Below are positions 27,613 to 39,462 of a stretch of DNA of 64,000 nt, piece by piece. Numbering within the stretch: the first letter of the stretch is position 1; each line of letters starts with the position of its first letter. The notes below the pieces were generated by a model. The model was not told where the DNA came from and made no database searches. It saw nothing but the letters and a program-made list of their open reading frames with translations. The position numbers were made by a program, and so were the translations under genes. This DNA comes from Phycisphaerae bacterium (GTDB lineage: Bacteria; Planctomycetota; Phycisphaerae; UBA1845; Fen-1342): the NCBI GenBank assembly GCA_017999985.1, contig JAGNKU010000005.1:186001-250000 (forward strand), given 5' to 3'.

Positions 27613-30159
27613 ATGCGTTCAGCAACTGCTGTAGCAAGCGGCGCCTTGATTCTCGCGGCACTCATGCCGGCTACCGCGTCGTCCGCCCGCGCCCAGGGCA
27701 CGCCGTTGGGACGCTACGCCGCGAGCTGCGTGGACCAGGCCATCTTCGAGCACGTCCACGGCAACGTCCTGTACACGCATGATGGCGACGACAACGGGTA
27801 CGGCCCGGAGCACGACCTGAGCCGCCTCGCCATCGAGGCGGAGCTCAGCTCCTACGGCTTCACGCCCGTGCTGGACCCGTTCGTCTACCAGGGGCAGACG
27901 TACTACAACGTCGTCGTCGAGCGGCTTGGCACCACGCGCCCCGAGGACATCTATGTCGTCGGCGCGCATTGGGACTCGGTCGACAACCCCGGGGCCGACG
28001 ACAACGCCAGCGGCGTCGCCGCCCTGCTCGAGATCGCGCGGCTGATCGGGCAATGGGAATCCGCCGCGACGATTCGCCTGATCGCCTTCGACCGCGAGGA
28101 GCAGGGGCTCAGGGGCAGCGCCGCATACGTGCTCGATCACCTGGACGACAACTTCGCCGGCATGGTCGCGCTGGACATGCTGGCCTGGCGCGAGGGACCC
28201 CACAGCCTCGCCCGCATTTATGGCCGCGCGCTCTCGGACAGCGTCAAGTATCCGCTCGCCGCCGCGGTCGCCGACTACGCGCACATCCAGTGCAGCGTCC
28301 ATGGCCTGCTCGACCGCAGCGACCACGCCCCGTTCGAGCAGCACGGCTTCCCCGCTGCCTGGCTCATGGAATACGACTTCTGGACCAATCCCTACTACCA
28401 TTTGCCGAGCGACTCACTCGATACCCCCGGCTACATCGACTACGACTACGCGCTCGCCCTGACCCGCGGCGTGCTGGGCTGGCTGGTTGATGCCGCTGGC
28501 GTCGTGCCCAGCCATCCGACCGGCGACCTGAACTGCGACTACCGCTGCGACGCCGCCGACATCAACGCGTTCGTGCTCGCACTGAGCAGCGCCGCCGCGT
28601 ACAGCGCCGCGTACCCGGACTGCGACCGCCTCAACGCCGACATTGACGGCGACGGCGAAGTGTCCTTCGGCGACATCAACGCGTTCGTCAGCCTGCTCAT
28701 CAGCCCGTGTGCCGGCCCGCAGGTCGTCGGCAAGCTGCTGACCACGGAAGACGTCGTGGACGCCCGCTTCGGCGGCGCCCTCGCGCTGCGCGGCGATACA
28801 CTCCTGGTCGGCGCGCGCGCCGACGCCGCGCCGGACGTCGGCGCCGGGGCGGCGTACGTCTTCACGCGCGCCGGCGCCGACTGGGCGGATGGCGTCCGGC
28901 TGGTCGCCGACGACGCCGCCGAATTCGACGCGTTCGGCACGGCCGTCGCGCTCGGCGCGGACACCGCCCTGATCGGCGCGCCGGGCGACGACGACGGCGG
29001 CGAGCTGGCCGGGGCGGCATACGTGTTCACGCACAGCAACGGCACCTGGTCGCAGAGCTGCAAACTCACGGCGGACGATGCGGCCGCGGAAGACGCGTTT
29101 GGCAGCAGTGTCGCGCTGGACGGCGACGTGGCCGTGATCGGCGCGCCCGGACGCGACGGCAGCGGCTATGACATGGGCGCGGTTTACGTCTTCGAGCACA
29201 GCGGCGACGCTTGGACGCAGCAAACGATGCTGCTCGCCTGGGACGGCCTGGACCTCGACAACTTCGGCTTCGCCGTGGCGATCGACGGTGACGTGGCGGT
29301 GGTCGGCGCGCCGTACCATGACGAGGAATACGCGGCCCGCGGCGCGGCGTACGTCTTCGAGCGGATCGACGGGGCCTGGACGCCGGCGGCGCGCCTCACT
29401 GCCGACGACGGGGCCGACTACGACCGCTTCGGCTGGAATGTCGCGCTCAGCGGCGACACCATCGTGGTCGGCGCGTTCCGCGACAGTGGCATCCCCACGG
29501 CGCTCAGTGCGGCTTATGTCTTTGACCGGCACGACGGTGTGTGGACCCAGACGACCAAGCTTGGCACGTGGACCTACACGTATGGCATCCCGCTGGCCAT
29601 CGACGGCGACACGATCATCGTCGGGCGCGACTTCGGCAATCTCCCGCAGAACGCCGGCGCGGCGCGCCTCTTCCGGCGGATCGAAGGCGTCTGGCAGCGC
29701 CAGTCGGAGTTGACCGCCTGGGACGCCAGTGCCAGCGCGATGTTCGGTACGGCTGTCGTTATCGAAGCGGCGACCGTCGTCTGCGGTGCGACTTACGACT
29801 ATGCGCCGGCCTCCGGGTTCGGCACCGTGTACGTGTTTGACCTGAACGGCGCGGGCACACCGTGGATTGCCGCCGCGCCCGTCGCGCCGGAGGTGATCCT
29901 GGGGCAGCCCGTCACCCTGACCGTGTCGGCCGTCGGACGCACGACGCTCAACTATCGCTGGCGCAAGGACGGCCACTGGCTGCACGATGACGAGCATGTG
30001 TCGGGAGCCATGACAGCCACGCTGACGATCGACGCGGTCACCGCCGCCGACGCGGGTGTGTATGACGTGGTCGTGAGCAGCCTGTGCGGCACGGTGACCA
30101 GCCCCGCCGCCACGCTGGTCGTGCCGCCGGCCGCGCCACCGGGCAGCATCAAGCGCTGA
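27613..30159 (+). CDS. Secreted M28-family peptidase with dockerin-like, FG-GAP and Ig-like domains (copy 2)
   Basis: This is an 848-residue paralogue of the preceding gene with the same domain order. The signal peptide is SGALILAALMPATASSARAQ and a GGAGAGGAGC ribosome site precedes 27613. M28 metal motifs are GAHWDSV, PGADDNASG, FDREEQGLRG, LDMLAWR and DRSDHAPFE. The dockerin-like module begins at residue 304 (NCDYRCDAADIN and DGDGEVSFGDIN). Repeats such as DAFGSSVALDGDVAVIGAPG follow, then a C-terminal Ig-like domain ending in VYDVVVSSLCG. The two copies are close over their whole length, so this is a duplication, but divergent enough at DNA level not to be recent. A 286-base spacer carries no recognised signal. 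Confidence 0.9.
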   Translation: MRSATAVASGALILAALMPATASSARAQGTPLGRYAASCVDQAIFEHVHGNVLYTHDGDDNGYGPEHDLSRLAIEAELSSYGFTPVLDPFVYQGQTYYNVVVERLGTTRPEDIYVVGAHWDSVDNPGADDNASGVAALLEIARLIGQWESAATIRLIAFDREEQGLRGSAAYVLDHLDDNFAGMVALDMLAWREGPHSLARIYGRALSDSVKYPLAAAVADYAHIQCSVHGLLDRSDHAPFEQHGFPAAWLMEYDFWTNPYYHLPSDSLDTPGYIDYDYALALTRGVLGWLVDAAGVVPSHPTGDLNCDYRCDAADINAFVLALSSAAAYSAAYPDCDRLNADIDGDGEVSFGDINAFVSLLISPCAGPQVVGKLLTTEDVVDARFGGALALRGDTLLVGARADAAPDVGAGAAYVFTRAGADWADGVRLVADDAAEFDAFGTAVALGADTALIGAPGDDDGGELAGAAYVFTHSNGTWSQSCKLTADDAAAEDAFGSSVALDGDVAVIGAPGRDGSGYDMGAVYVFEHSGDAWTQQTMLLAWDGLDLDNFGFAVAIDGDVAVVGAPYHDEEYAARGAAYVFERIDGAWTPAARLTADDGADYDRFGWNVALSGDTIVVGAFRDSGIPTALSAAYVFDRHDGVWTQTTKLGTWTYTYGIPLAIDGDTIIVGRDFGNLPQNAGAARLFRRIEGVWQRQSELTAWDASASAMFGTAVVIEAATVVCGATYDYAPASGFGTVYVFDLNGAGTPWIAAAPVAPEVILGQPVTLTVSAVGRTTLNYRWRKDGHWLHDDEHVSGAMTATLTIDAVTAADAGVYDVVVSSLCGTVTSPAATLVVPPAAPPGSIKR

Positions 30160-30231
30160 CCGCCCCGGTCAACCGCAACTGGACGACTGGAGATTTGTTG
30201 ACGCCCGGATTTTGGGGCCGTGGCGAGGTGT

Positions 30232-30251
30232 GCACTGCTCTTGAGCAGTGC
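30232..30251. terminator. Palindromic stem-loop between convergent genes
   Basis: GCACTGCTC-TT-GAGCAGTGC is a perfect 9-bp inverted repeat between the convergent M28 and DUF255 genes. The position suits a bidirectional terminator, though neither side has a T-run. A repressor-type palindrome is the alternative. Confidence 0.45.
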
Positions 30252-30310
30252 TTCGTGCGGATACCGCTGCTCGAGAGCCGCAACACAGCGGCAGACCCGC
30301 TGGCGACAAC

Positions 30311-32536
<2,226 letters not shown>

Positions 32537-32605
32537 CAACGCCTCGTGACGTGGCCTAGCACCTCTTCCTCGCCACCCTGAATTGTTGGCGCGCCCGCGC
32601 CGAAA

Positions 32606-33838
32606 TCAATCGCGCGCCCGGCGATTCTCCGATTCGGCCGCCCCACCCGCAAAACAGTACAGCACCCCGCTCTCCGTGCCGACCACCAGGCACCCCGCGC
32701 CCACCGCCGGCGACGCCGCAATCGCCCCGCCCGCCTCGAACCGCCAGACCTCCGCGCCCGTGCGCAAATCCAGCGCGTACAGGTTGCCGTCCGCCGAACC
32801 CACGTACACGCGCTCACCTGCAACCACCGGCGATGAATCAACCCGTCCGCGCGTCACGAACCGCCAGCGCTGCGCGCCATTCCGCGTGTCCAGCGCGTGC
32901 ACCCGCTTGTCTTGGCCACCCACAATCACGAGGCCCCCGCTTACCGCCGCCGACGAAAGATACGGCAACTGCCGCTCCTCATCCTCGAACCGCCACAGCA
33001 CCGCGCCCACCCGCCAGTCGATTCCCACCACCTCCTGCCCATACGTCGCTAAATACACATACGCACCGCTCACCGCCGCCGCCGCCCCGCTGACCGCGCC
33101 CAGCTGCACCCGCCGCACCGGCGTGCCGTCGGCGAGGTTCACGATGTGCAACTGCCCATCGCACGCCGCGACCAGCACCTGTTCGCCCACCACGGCCGGC
33201 GTCGCGTGCACGCGTTCCTGCACGTCGTAGCGCCAGACGCGCTCGCCGTCTGCAATCCGCAGGCAGTACAGCCCGCCATCGTATGACCCCACGACCAGAC
33301 GCTCGCCCTGCGGAACCGCCGATGAAATGATCCGATCATCCGTCTTGAACGTCCAGCGCGCGGCGCCCGTCTGCGCGTCGCAAGCCTGCAGCACGCCGGC
33401 GTCATCCCCGCACACGACCAGACCGGCGACGACCGTTGGCGATGACTGGACCGCATCCGCGGCCGCGTACTGCCATCTCAGCCGCCCGGTGGCCAGCTCG
33501 AGCGCGTACAGCTTGCCATCATCATCGCCCACGTACACGACGCCGTTCGCGATCGCCGCCGTGGAAGTCGTGCCGGCCCCCAGCTCATGCTTCCAGCGCA
33601 CGTGCAATTTCTCGGGGAGCGCCGTACCCGCAACGCCGGTGTTGGCCGAATTGCCGCGGAACATGGGCCAATCCGTTCCGGTCGCCGGCGCGCTGCTGGG
33701 TGCTGACGCCGGCGCGGACGCCGGTCGCGTGGTCGCTTCCTGTCCGCCGGACGCGCTGACGCAAACAATCGCGAGCAGGATCGCGATGCCAAGCCCGTGC
33801 TGTCGCCCGAATCGAAGATTCATCGTCGCCACGCTCAT
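32606..33838 (-). CDS. Exported PQQ-type beta-propeller protein
   Basis: This is a 410-residue predicted exported protein. After a signal peptide (GLGIAILLAIVCVSASGG) and a Ser/Ala/Pro linker comes a DWPMFRGNSANTG start typical of planctomycete outer-membrane-type propellers. It is followed by seven or eight blades, each of the pattern VVYVGDDDGKLYALELATG with a W in the last strand (GRLRWQYA, GAARWTFK, GERVWRYD, GAVLWRFE, GAQRWRF, GAEVWRF). The family includes BamB-like scaffolds and PQQ enzymes. No catalytic PQQ-dehydrogenase motif is visible, so a scaffold or binding role is likelier. The ATG at 33838 has GAGGA upstream. It is divergent from the glycosyltransferase gene. Confidence 0.85.
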   Translation of the reverse strand: MSVATMNLRFGRQHGLGIAILLAIVCVSASGGQEATTRPASAPASAPSSAPATGTDWPMFRGNSANTGVAGTALPEKLHVRWKHELGAGTTSTAAIANGVVYVGDDDGKLYALELATGRLRWQYAAADAVQSSPTVVAGLVVCGDDAGVLQACDAQTGAARWTFKTDDRIISSAVPQGERLVVGSYDGGLYCLRIADGERVWRYDVQERVHATPAVVGEQVLVAACDGQLHIVNLADGTPVRRVQLGAVSGAAAAVSGAYVYLATYGQEVVGIDWRVGAVLWRFEDEERQLPYLSSAAVSGGLVIVGGQDKRVHALDTRNGAQRWRFVTRGRVDSSPVVAGERVYVGSADGNLYALDLRTGAEVWRFEAGGAIAASPAVGAGCLVVGTESGVLYCFAGGAAESENRRARD

Positions 33839-33967
33839 GTCGTCCTCATCGTCTTGGTCAGCAGCCACGCTGGCTGATTCTACCCCGCCGATCACGACTG
33901 CGCGCCGGTCTTCGACAGCCGGGCCATTCTGCGTGAGAATGCGCCCGGCGACACGCGAGGCGCCCGT

Positions 33968-35284
33968 ATGAGAGTCGTCCATCTCGCCGCCGGGGCCGCG
34001 GGCATGTACTGCGGCAGTTGCCTGCACGATTGCCGGCTGACCGCCGCGCTGCGCGCGCAGGGCCGCGACGCCGTCCTCGTCCCGCTCTACACGCCCGTCC
34101 GCACCGACGAGACCGACCCCAGCACGCCGCATGTCTACTACGGCGGCATCAACGTCTATCTCCAGCAAGCCAGCGCGCTTTTCCGCCACACGCCGTGGCT
34201 GCTCGATCGGCTCTTCGACGCCCCGGCCCTGCTGCGCGCGGTCGGGCGCCTGGCCGCCCGCACAGGCCCGGCAGAGCTGGGGAAACTGACGGCCGCTGTC
34301 CTCGCCGGCGAACGCGGCCCCCAGCGCAAAGAGCTGGAGAAGCTCGTGGTCGGTCTGCGCCAGCTCAGGCCCGATCTCATTTACCTCCCCAACCTGATGT
34401 TCGTCGGACTGGCGCGGCGCTTGAAGGCGGCGCTGCACGTGCCGCTGCTTTGCGGCCTCACGGGCGAGGACATCTTCCTCGACCGCCTGCCGCCGCCGTA
34501 CCGCGCGCAAGTCTTCGACATGATCCGCGCCGCCGCGGCCGGGATCGACGGCTTCATCGCGCTGACGGACTATTACGCACACCACGCCGCCGTGCATTTC
34601 GGCCTGCCCGTGGACCGCATCCACCGCATTCCGCTCGGCATTCAGACTGCCGACTTCGCCCCCGCCGCCGGCCCACCGGAGCGGCCTTTTACGATCGGCT
34701 ATCTCGCCCGCATCTGCGCTGCCAAAGGCCTCGCTGAGTTGGCTCACGCCTTTCGCGTACTGCGCCGCACCGGTCGTGACTGCCGGCTGCGTGCGGCGGG
34801 CTATCTCGGCGGCGCGGACCGGCCATACCTGGAGCGCATCCGCGCCGAACTGGGCGCAGAAGACCTGGACTTCGAATATCGGGGTGAAGTAACCCGCGCC
34901 GAGAAGCGGCAATTCCTGCAGAGTTTGCACGTCCTCTCCGTGCCGACCGTCTACGCGGAATCGAAGGGTCTGTACGCGGTCGAAGCGCTGGCGGCCGGCG
35001 TCCCCGTCGTTCAGCCTGCCCATGGGTCGTTCCCCGAGCTGATCGAGGCGACCGGCGGCGGCCTGCTCTACGGGCCCGGCGACACCGAAGCCCTCGTCGC
35101 ACACCTCGCCCGCCTCATGGACGATACCGCGCTCCGGCAGCGTCTCGCCGAACAGGGCCGCGCCGCCGTCCACCGCGATTTCACCGCCGCCCGCATGGCC
35201 GACGCCGCCTGGGCGTTGTACGGGCGCTTCGTATCCAGCGCCCATCCACCATATGATGCCGCATCGGAACGACACCGATGCTGA
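33968..35284 (+). CDS. Glycosyltransferase family 4
   Basis: This is a 438-residue GT-B fold transferase that would move a sugar from a nucleotide donor, probably to a glycan or small acceptor at the cytosolic membrane face. The N-terminal half has GGINVYLQQAS, the inter-domain region has RIHRIPLGIQTADF, and the C-terminal half has IGYLARICAAKGL. The donor-site motif ESKGLYAVEALAAGVPVVQP has the family EX7E spacing. It overlaps the next gene (ABC ATPase) by seven bases, so the two are translationally coupled. No strong ribosome site precedes 33968. The acceptor is unknown. Confidence 0.88.
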   Translation: MRVVHLAAGAAGMYCGSCLHDCRLTAALRAQGRDAVLVPLYTPVRTDETDPSTPHVYYGGINVYLQQASALFRHTPWLLDRLFDAPALLRAVGRLAARTGPAELGKLTAAVLAGERGPQRKELEKLVVGLRQLRPDLIYLPNLMFVGLARRLKAALHVPLLCGLTGEDIFLDRLPPPYRAQVFDMIRAAAAGIDGFIALTDYYAHHAAVHFGLPVDRIHRIPLGIQTADFAPAAGPPERPFTIGYLARICAAKGLAELAHAFRVLRRTGRDCRLRAAGYLGGADRPYLERIRAELGAEDLDFEYRGEVTRAEKRQFLQSLHVLSVPTVYAESKGLYAVEALAAGVPVVQPAHGSFPELIEATGGGLLYGPGDTEALVAHLARLMDDTALRQRLAEQGRAAVHRDFTAARMADAAWALYGRFVSSAHPPYDAASERHRC

Positions 35285-35952
35285 ACGCCACCTCCATCTC
35301 CAAACACTATTCGACGCGCGCTGGCGAACTCGTGGTCCTGCGCGACGTTTCGCTCACCCTGGAACCCGGCCAATCCGCGGCCATCCTCGGCCCCTCCGGC
35401 TCCGGCAAGAGCACCCTGCTCAACATCCTCGGCACGCTCGAGCCGCCGACCACCGGGCGCTTGCGGCTCGGCGACTGCGACCCCTTCGCGCTCGCTGCCC
35501 GCGACCTGGCCCGATTCCGCAATCGCCACATCGGGTTCGTCTTCCAGGATCATCACCTGCTCCCCCAATGCTCCGTGCTTGAGAACGTGCTGCTGCCCAC
35601 GCTCGCCGGCACACCCGCACCCGCTGCCGCCGATCGCGCGCAGCGCCTGCTCGCCCAGGTCGGACTTGCGGACCGTCTCGATCACCGCCCAGCCGAGCTC
35701 TCCGGCGGCGAGAAACAGCGCGCCGCGCTGGCCCGCGCGCTCGTCAATCGCCCGACACTCGTGCTCGCCGACGAGCCCACCGGCAACCTCGACAGCGCGA
35801 CCACCAACACCGTGGGTGCCTTGCTCGCGCGCTTGCCGCGCGACGAGCAGGTCATCCTGATCGTCGTCACGCATAGCCCGATGCTCGCGGCCCGCTTCGA
35901 CTGCCGGTACGAGCTCACCGACGGCGTGCTGCACCCGCAGCCGCCCGCGTAG
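35278..35952 (+). CDS. ABC transporter ATP-binding protein, LolD/MacB type
   Basis: This is a 224-residue ATPase. Walker A is GPSGSGKSTLLN, the Q-loop is FVFQDHHLLPQ, the signature is LSGGEKQRAALARAL, Walker B is LVLADEPTGNLD and the switch is VVTHSP. These forms, especially SGGEKQR and ADEPTGNLD, are typical of LolD/MacB/FtsE-like ATPases that drive mechanotransmission rather than import. It overlaps the glycosyltransferase by seven bases and is followed after ten bases by a giant FtsX-like permease, which is clearly its partner. Confidence 0.93.
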   Translation: MLNATSISKHYSTRAGELVVLRDVSLTLEPGQSAAILGPSGSGKSTLLNILGTLEPPTTGRLRLGDCDPFALAARDLARFRNRHIGFVFQDHHLLPQCSVLENVLLPTLAGTPAPAAADRAQRLLAQVGLADRLDHRPAELSGGEKQRAALARALVNRPTLVLADEPTGNLDSATTNTVGALLARLPRDEQVILIVVTHSPMLAARFDCRYELTDGVLHPQPPA

Positions 35953-35962
35953 CGAGGTCGCC

Positions 35963-38900
35963 GTGGACCTGCTGACCTTCCAGCGCCGCAGCCTGGTGCA
36001 CCACTGGCGAGCCCAGCTCGCCGTGCTGCTCGGCGTGGCGGCGGCGACGGCGGCGCTTAGCGGGGCATTGTTCGTGGGCGACTCGATGCGCGGCAGCTTG
36101 CGGGACATGGCGCTCGAGCGCCTCGGCCGAGTCACCCACGCTGTGCAGACACCCACGACAATCCGTGCGGCGCTCGCGGACGAAATCGCCCAAGCGCCTG
36201 AAGCTGGCACCGTCGTGCCTGTCACGCTGCTGACGGGCTCGGCGCGCCACGCAGCCACGCGCGCGGCGGTCCATCGGGTCGCCATCCTGGGCATTGATGA
36301 CCGCTTCTGGCAGCTCGATCAAACCCCTCTTCCTCCCGGGGGGACAGCAGGCTGGGGGCCGAGCGGCAGCGGTCTCGCCGTCCTTCTCAACCAGCCGCTC
36401 GCCGACGACCTCGGCGCCCAGCCGGGCGATGACCTCCTGCTCCGCGTCGCGCGGCCGGCGCTCATCTCCCCCGAACTGCTCCTCGGGCAACGTGCCGACA
36501 CCACGCTCGCGCTGCGGCTGACCGTGCAGGCAATCATCCCCGCCGCCGGCAGCGGCGTCTTCGCCCTCCAGCCGCGTCAGACGCTGCCGCGCAACGCCTT
36601 CGTCCCGCTCGCGACACTCCAGCGCGCCCTCGGCCAGCCCGAACGCGTGAACACGCTGCTGGTCGCAGCGCCCGCCCTTGAAGCGTCCGACGAGGCACAC
36701 CTGACGCAGCTTCTCGCCCGACACGCCACGCTCACCGATCTCAACCTCAGGCTCCGCGCCAATCCGAACCGCGGCTATGTCGCCGTCGAAAGCGACACCC
36801 TGCTTTTGCCGCCCATCGTCGAAGACGCCACCCGCGCCGCCGCCCGCGCGCTCGGCTGCGAAGCGCCCGCGATTCTCTCCGGCCTCGCGAACTCTATCGC
36901 GGTCGAAGCGCGCCCCGACACGGAAGTCCCGTATTCCACCGTCGCGGCCATCGAAGCCACACCCGCGCTGCTCAGCGGCCTGACGCTCGCGGATGGCACA
37001 CCAGCGCCGCCGCTTGCGCCCGGCGAAATCCTGCTCAATGACTGGACCGCCGCCGCACTCGCCGCGCAACCCGGCGAGACCATCCGTCTGACCTACTACG
37101 CCGTTGGCCCGCTCGGCCGCCTCGACACGCAGGCCGCCGCGTTTCGGCTGCGCGGCATCGTCCGCCTCGCCGGCGCCGCCGCGGACACCGGGTTCACCGC
37201 CGAGTACCCTGGCGTCACCGACGCCGACAGCCTCTCCGACTGGCATCCGCCGTTTCCAATTGATCTGCACAAGATCCGCCCGGCGGACGAACAATACTGG
37301 AAAGACCATCGCGCGACGCCCAAGGCGTTCATCACGCTGGCCGACGGCGTGCGCCTGTGGGCCGCCGACCACGAGCGCTTCGGCCGCGTCACATCGGTAC
37401 GGCTGTATCCGGCGCCCGGCCAAACCGCTGCCGGACTAGAACCCGCGTTCGACGCCGCCCTGCGCAAGCAGCTCGATGTCGCCGCCTTGGGCCTGCGGGT
37501 CGAACCGGTGCGGGCCCGCGCCCTCGCCGCCAGCGCCGGTGCGACCGACTTCGCCAGCCTGTTCCTCGGGTTCAGTTGCTTCCTGATCGCGTCAGCGGCG
37601 ATGCTCATCGCGTTGCTGTTCCGGCTGGGCGTCGAACGCCGTGCCGCCGAAATCGGCCTGTTGCTGGCACTCGGCTTCGAGCCGCGCCGCATTGCGGGCA
37701 TTCTGCTCGCGCAGGGCACGGTAATTGCCGCGCTCGGCGCCGCGCTCGGCCTGTGGGCGGGCCACGGCTATGCGTGGCTACTGCTCGCCGGTCTGCGTAG
37801 CTGGTGGCTCGACGCCGTGCACACAGCGCACCTGCGGCTGCACACCACCTTAACCAGCTACGGCATCGGCTACCTTAGCAGCGTCGTCATCGCCAGCGCC
37901 GCGATTGCCCTCGCCCTGCACGGCCTGACACGCATCTCGCCGCGCGCCCTGCTGGCCGGCGGCGTGGCCCAGCCGACGATCACCACCACGCCGCGACGCG
38001 CCCGCATCCACCTCGTCCTTGCCGTGCTGCTCCTTGGCGGCGCCCTCGCGCTCATGGCCCTGTCGCTGCTGACCGAGACTGTCCCCGCCCCCACGGCGTT
38101 CTTCATCGGCGGCACGGCGCTGCTTCTGGCCGGACTGGTCGCTGTGACCGCCTGGCTACGCAGCGAACCGCACACCGCGCTGCGCCCGTCCGACCCCAGC
38201 GCTTTACTGCGTCTCGGCGTCCGCAACGCCCGCCGTCACGCGGGCCGGAGCCTCCTCACCGCCGGCCTCATCGCCGCCGCCACGTTCATCATCACCGCAC
38301 TGCAGGCCATGCGTCTCGACGCGCCGGCGAACACGCAGGACCGCCGCTCCGGCACCGGTGGATTCGCCCTGCTGGCGGAGTCCGACGCCCCGCTCACGTA
38401 CGACCTCAACACCGCCGCCGGCCGCGCTGCGCTGGGTATATCCGACGCCGGCCAAGCCACCCTGACCAACACGCAGGTGTTTCCGCTGCGCCTCCGCGCC
38501 GGCGACGAGACCAGTTGCCTCAATCTCTACCAGCCGCGTCAGCCACGCATCGTCGGCGCGCCCGACGCACTCCTCGACCGCAACGGCTTCACCTTCGCCG
38601 CGAGCTGCGCGCAGACCCCCGACGAGCAGCGCAATCCGTGGCTGCTCCTGCACCGTCCGCTGCCGGATGGCGTCATTCCGGCGATTGCGGACGAGGCCGC
38701 CGCGCTCTGGCAACTGCATGTCAAGCTCGGCGGCGAGCTGCACGTCCCGCGCGACCGTGGCCCCGCCGCGCGCCTGCGGCTCGTGGGTCTGCTGCGCGGC
38801 AGTATCCTGCAAGGTGAAATCATCATCGCCGAAACCGACTTCGCGCGCCTGTTCCCGACCACCGCCGGGTACAGCTACTTCCTGATCGACACGCCGCCGG

Positions 38901-39388
38901 AGCGCGTCGCCGATGTACGACAGACGCTGAGCCGTGAGCTCGCCGATTTCGGCCTGGAGGTCACACCGACGGCCGCCCGCCTCGCCGACCTCCGCGCTGT
39001 CCAGAACACGTACCTCTCGACGTACCAGACGCTCGGCGGGCTGGGACTGCTGCTCGGCACCGTCGGCCTGGCGGCGGTGCTGCTGCGCAACGTCTGGGAA
39101 CGCCGCAGTGAGCTGGCCCTGCTGCGCGCCCTGGGCTTCGCGCGCGTGGCGCTCGGCCTGCTCGTGCTCTCCGAGAACGCGCTGCTGGTCGCGACCGGGC
39201 TGCTGATCGGCCTGCTCTCCGCCGCCGTCGTGGCCGCCCCACACGTGCTCGCGCGCACCGCTGTCATTCCCTGGGCATCTCTGCTGCTGATGTTCAGCGG
39301 CATCCTCGTCGCCGGGCTGCTCGTGGGCATCCTCGCCCTGGCGACCGCGCTCCGCGCCCCGCTGTTGCCGGCCCTGCGTTCCGAGTAA
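35963..39388 (+). CDS. Large FtsX-like permease (two FtsX halves)
   Basis: This is a 1141-residue membrane protein that partners the preceding ATPase. The GTG start at 35963 has GAGG upstream. An N-terminal TM helix (LAVLLGVAAATAALSGALFVG) leads to a periplasmic domain of about 480 residues. The first FtsX block follows (about 530-680, with GVERRAAEIGLLLALGF), then further TM helices, a second periplasmic part, and a terminal FtsX block with WERRSELALLRALGFARVAL. The LGF-R motif in each block is the usual coupling helix. Two-block FtsX permeases are larger than LolC/E or MacB and may handle lipids, lipoproteins or glycans. The glycosyltransferase coupling hints at the last, but this is inference. 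Confidence 0.88.
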   Translation: MDLLTFQRRSLVHHWRAQLAVLLGVAAATAALSGALFVGDSMRGSLRDMALERLGRVTHAVQTPTTIRAALADEIAQAPEAGTVVPVTLLTGSARHAATRAAVHRVAILGIDDRFWQLDQTPLPPGGTAGWGPSGSGLAVLLNQPLADDLGAQPGDDLLLRVARPALISPELLLGQRADTTLALRLTVQAIIPAAGSGVFALQPRQTLPRNAFVPLATLQRALGQPERVNTLLVAAPALEASDEAHLTQLLARHATLTDLNLRLRANPNRGYVAVESDTLLLPPIVEDATRAAARALGCEAPAILSGLANSIAVEARPDTEVPYSTVAAIEATPALLSGLTLADGTPAPPLAPGEILLNDWTAAALAAQPGETIRLTYYAVGPLGRLDTQAAAFRLRGIVRLAGAAADTGFTAEYPGVTDADSLSDWHPPFPIDLHKIRPADEQYWKDHRATPKAFITLADGVRLWAADHERFGRVTSVRLYPAPGQTAAGLEPAFDAALRKQLDVAALGLRVEPVRARALAASAGATDFASLFLGFSCFLIASAAMLIALLFRLGVERRAAEIGLLLALGFEPRRIAGILLAQGTVIAALGAALGLWAGHGYAWLLLAGLRSWWLDAVHTAHLRLHTTLTSYGIGYLSSVVIASAAIALALHGLTRISPRALLAGGVAQPTITTTPRRARIHLVLAVLLLGGALALMALSLLTETVPAPTAFFIGGTALLLAGLVAVTAWLRSEPHTALRPSDPSALLRLGVRNARRHAGRSLLTAGLIAAATFIITALQAMRLDAPANTQDRRSGTGGFALLAESDAPLTYDLNTAAGRAALGISDAGQATLTNTQVFPLRLRAGDETSCLNLYQPRQPRIVGAPDALLDRNGFTFAASCAQTPDEQRNPWLLLHRPLPDGVIPAIADEAAALWQLHVKLGGELHVPRDRGPAARLRLVGLLRGSILQGEIIIAETDFARLFPTTAGYSYFLIDTPPERVADVRQTLSRELADFGLEVTPTAARLADLRAVQNTYLSTYQTLGGLGLLLGTVGLAAVLLRNVWERRSELALLRALGFARVALGLLVLSENALLVATGLLIGLLSAAVVAAPHVLARTAVIPWASLLLMFSGILVAGLLVGILALATALRAPLLPALRSE

Positions 39389-39423
39389 CGCTCCGCACGC
39401 AGCTTCCAGCCGGGGCCGCGCCG

Positions 39424-39432
39424 TGTTATGCT
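39424..39432 (+). promoter_or_regulatory. Possible extended -10 promoter before the second PQQ-propeller gene
   Basis: TGTTATGCT (a TG-N-TATGCT extended -10) lies 31 bases upstream of the ATG at 39463. The -35 region is poor. The ribosome site AAGGAG follows. Confidence 0.3.
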
Positions 39433-39462
39433 CCCCCAACGTTCAACCCAAGGAGCGCGTGT

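Noticed and set aside
28414-29997. A 527-codon minus-strand open frame
   Set aside because: It is antisense to the FG-GAP repeats of the second M28 protein. Its periodicity mirrors those repeats.
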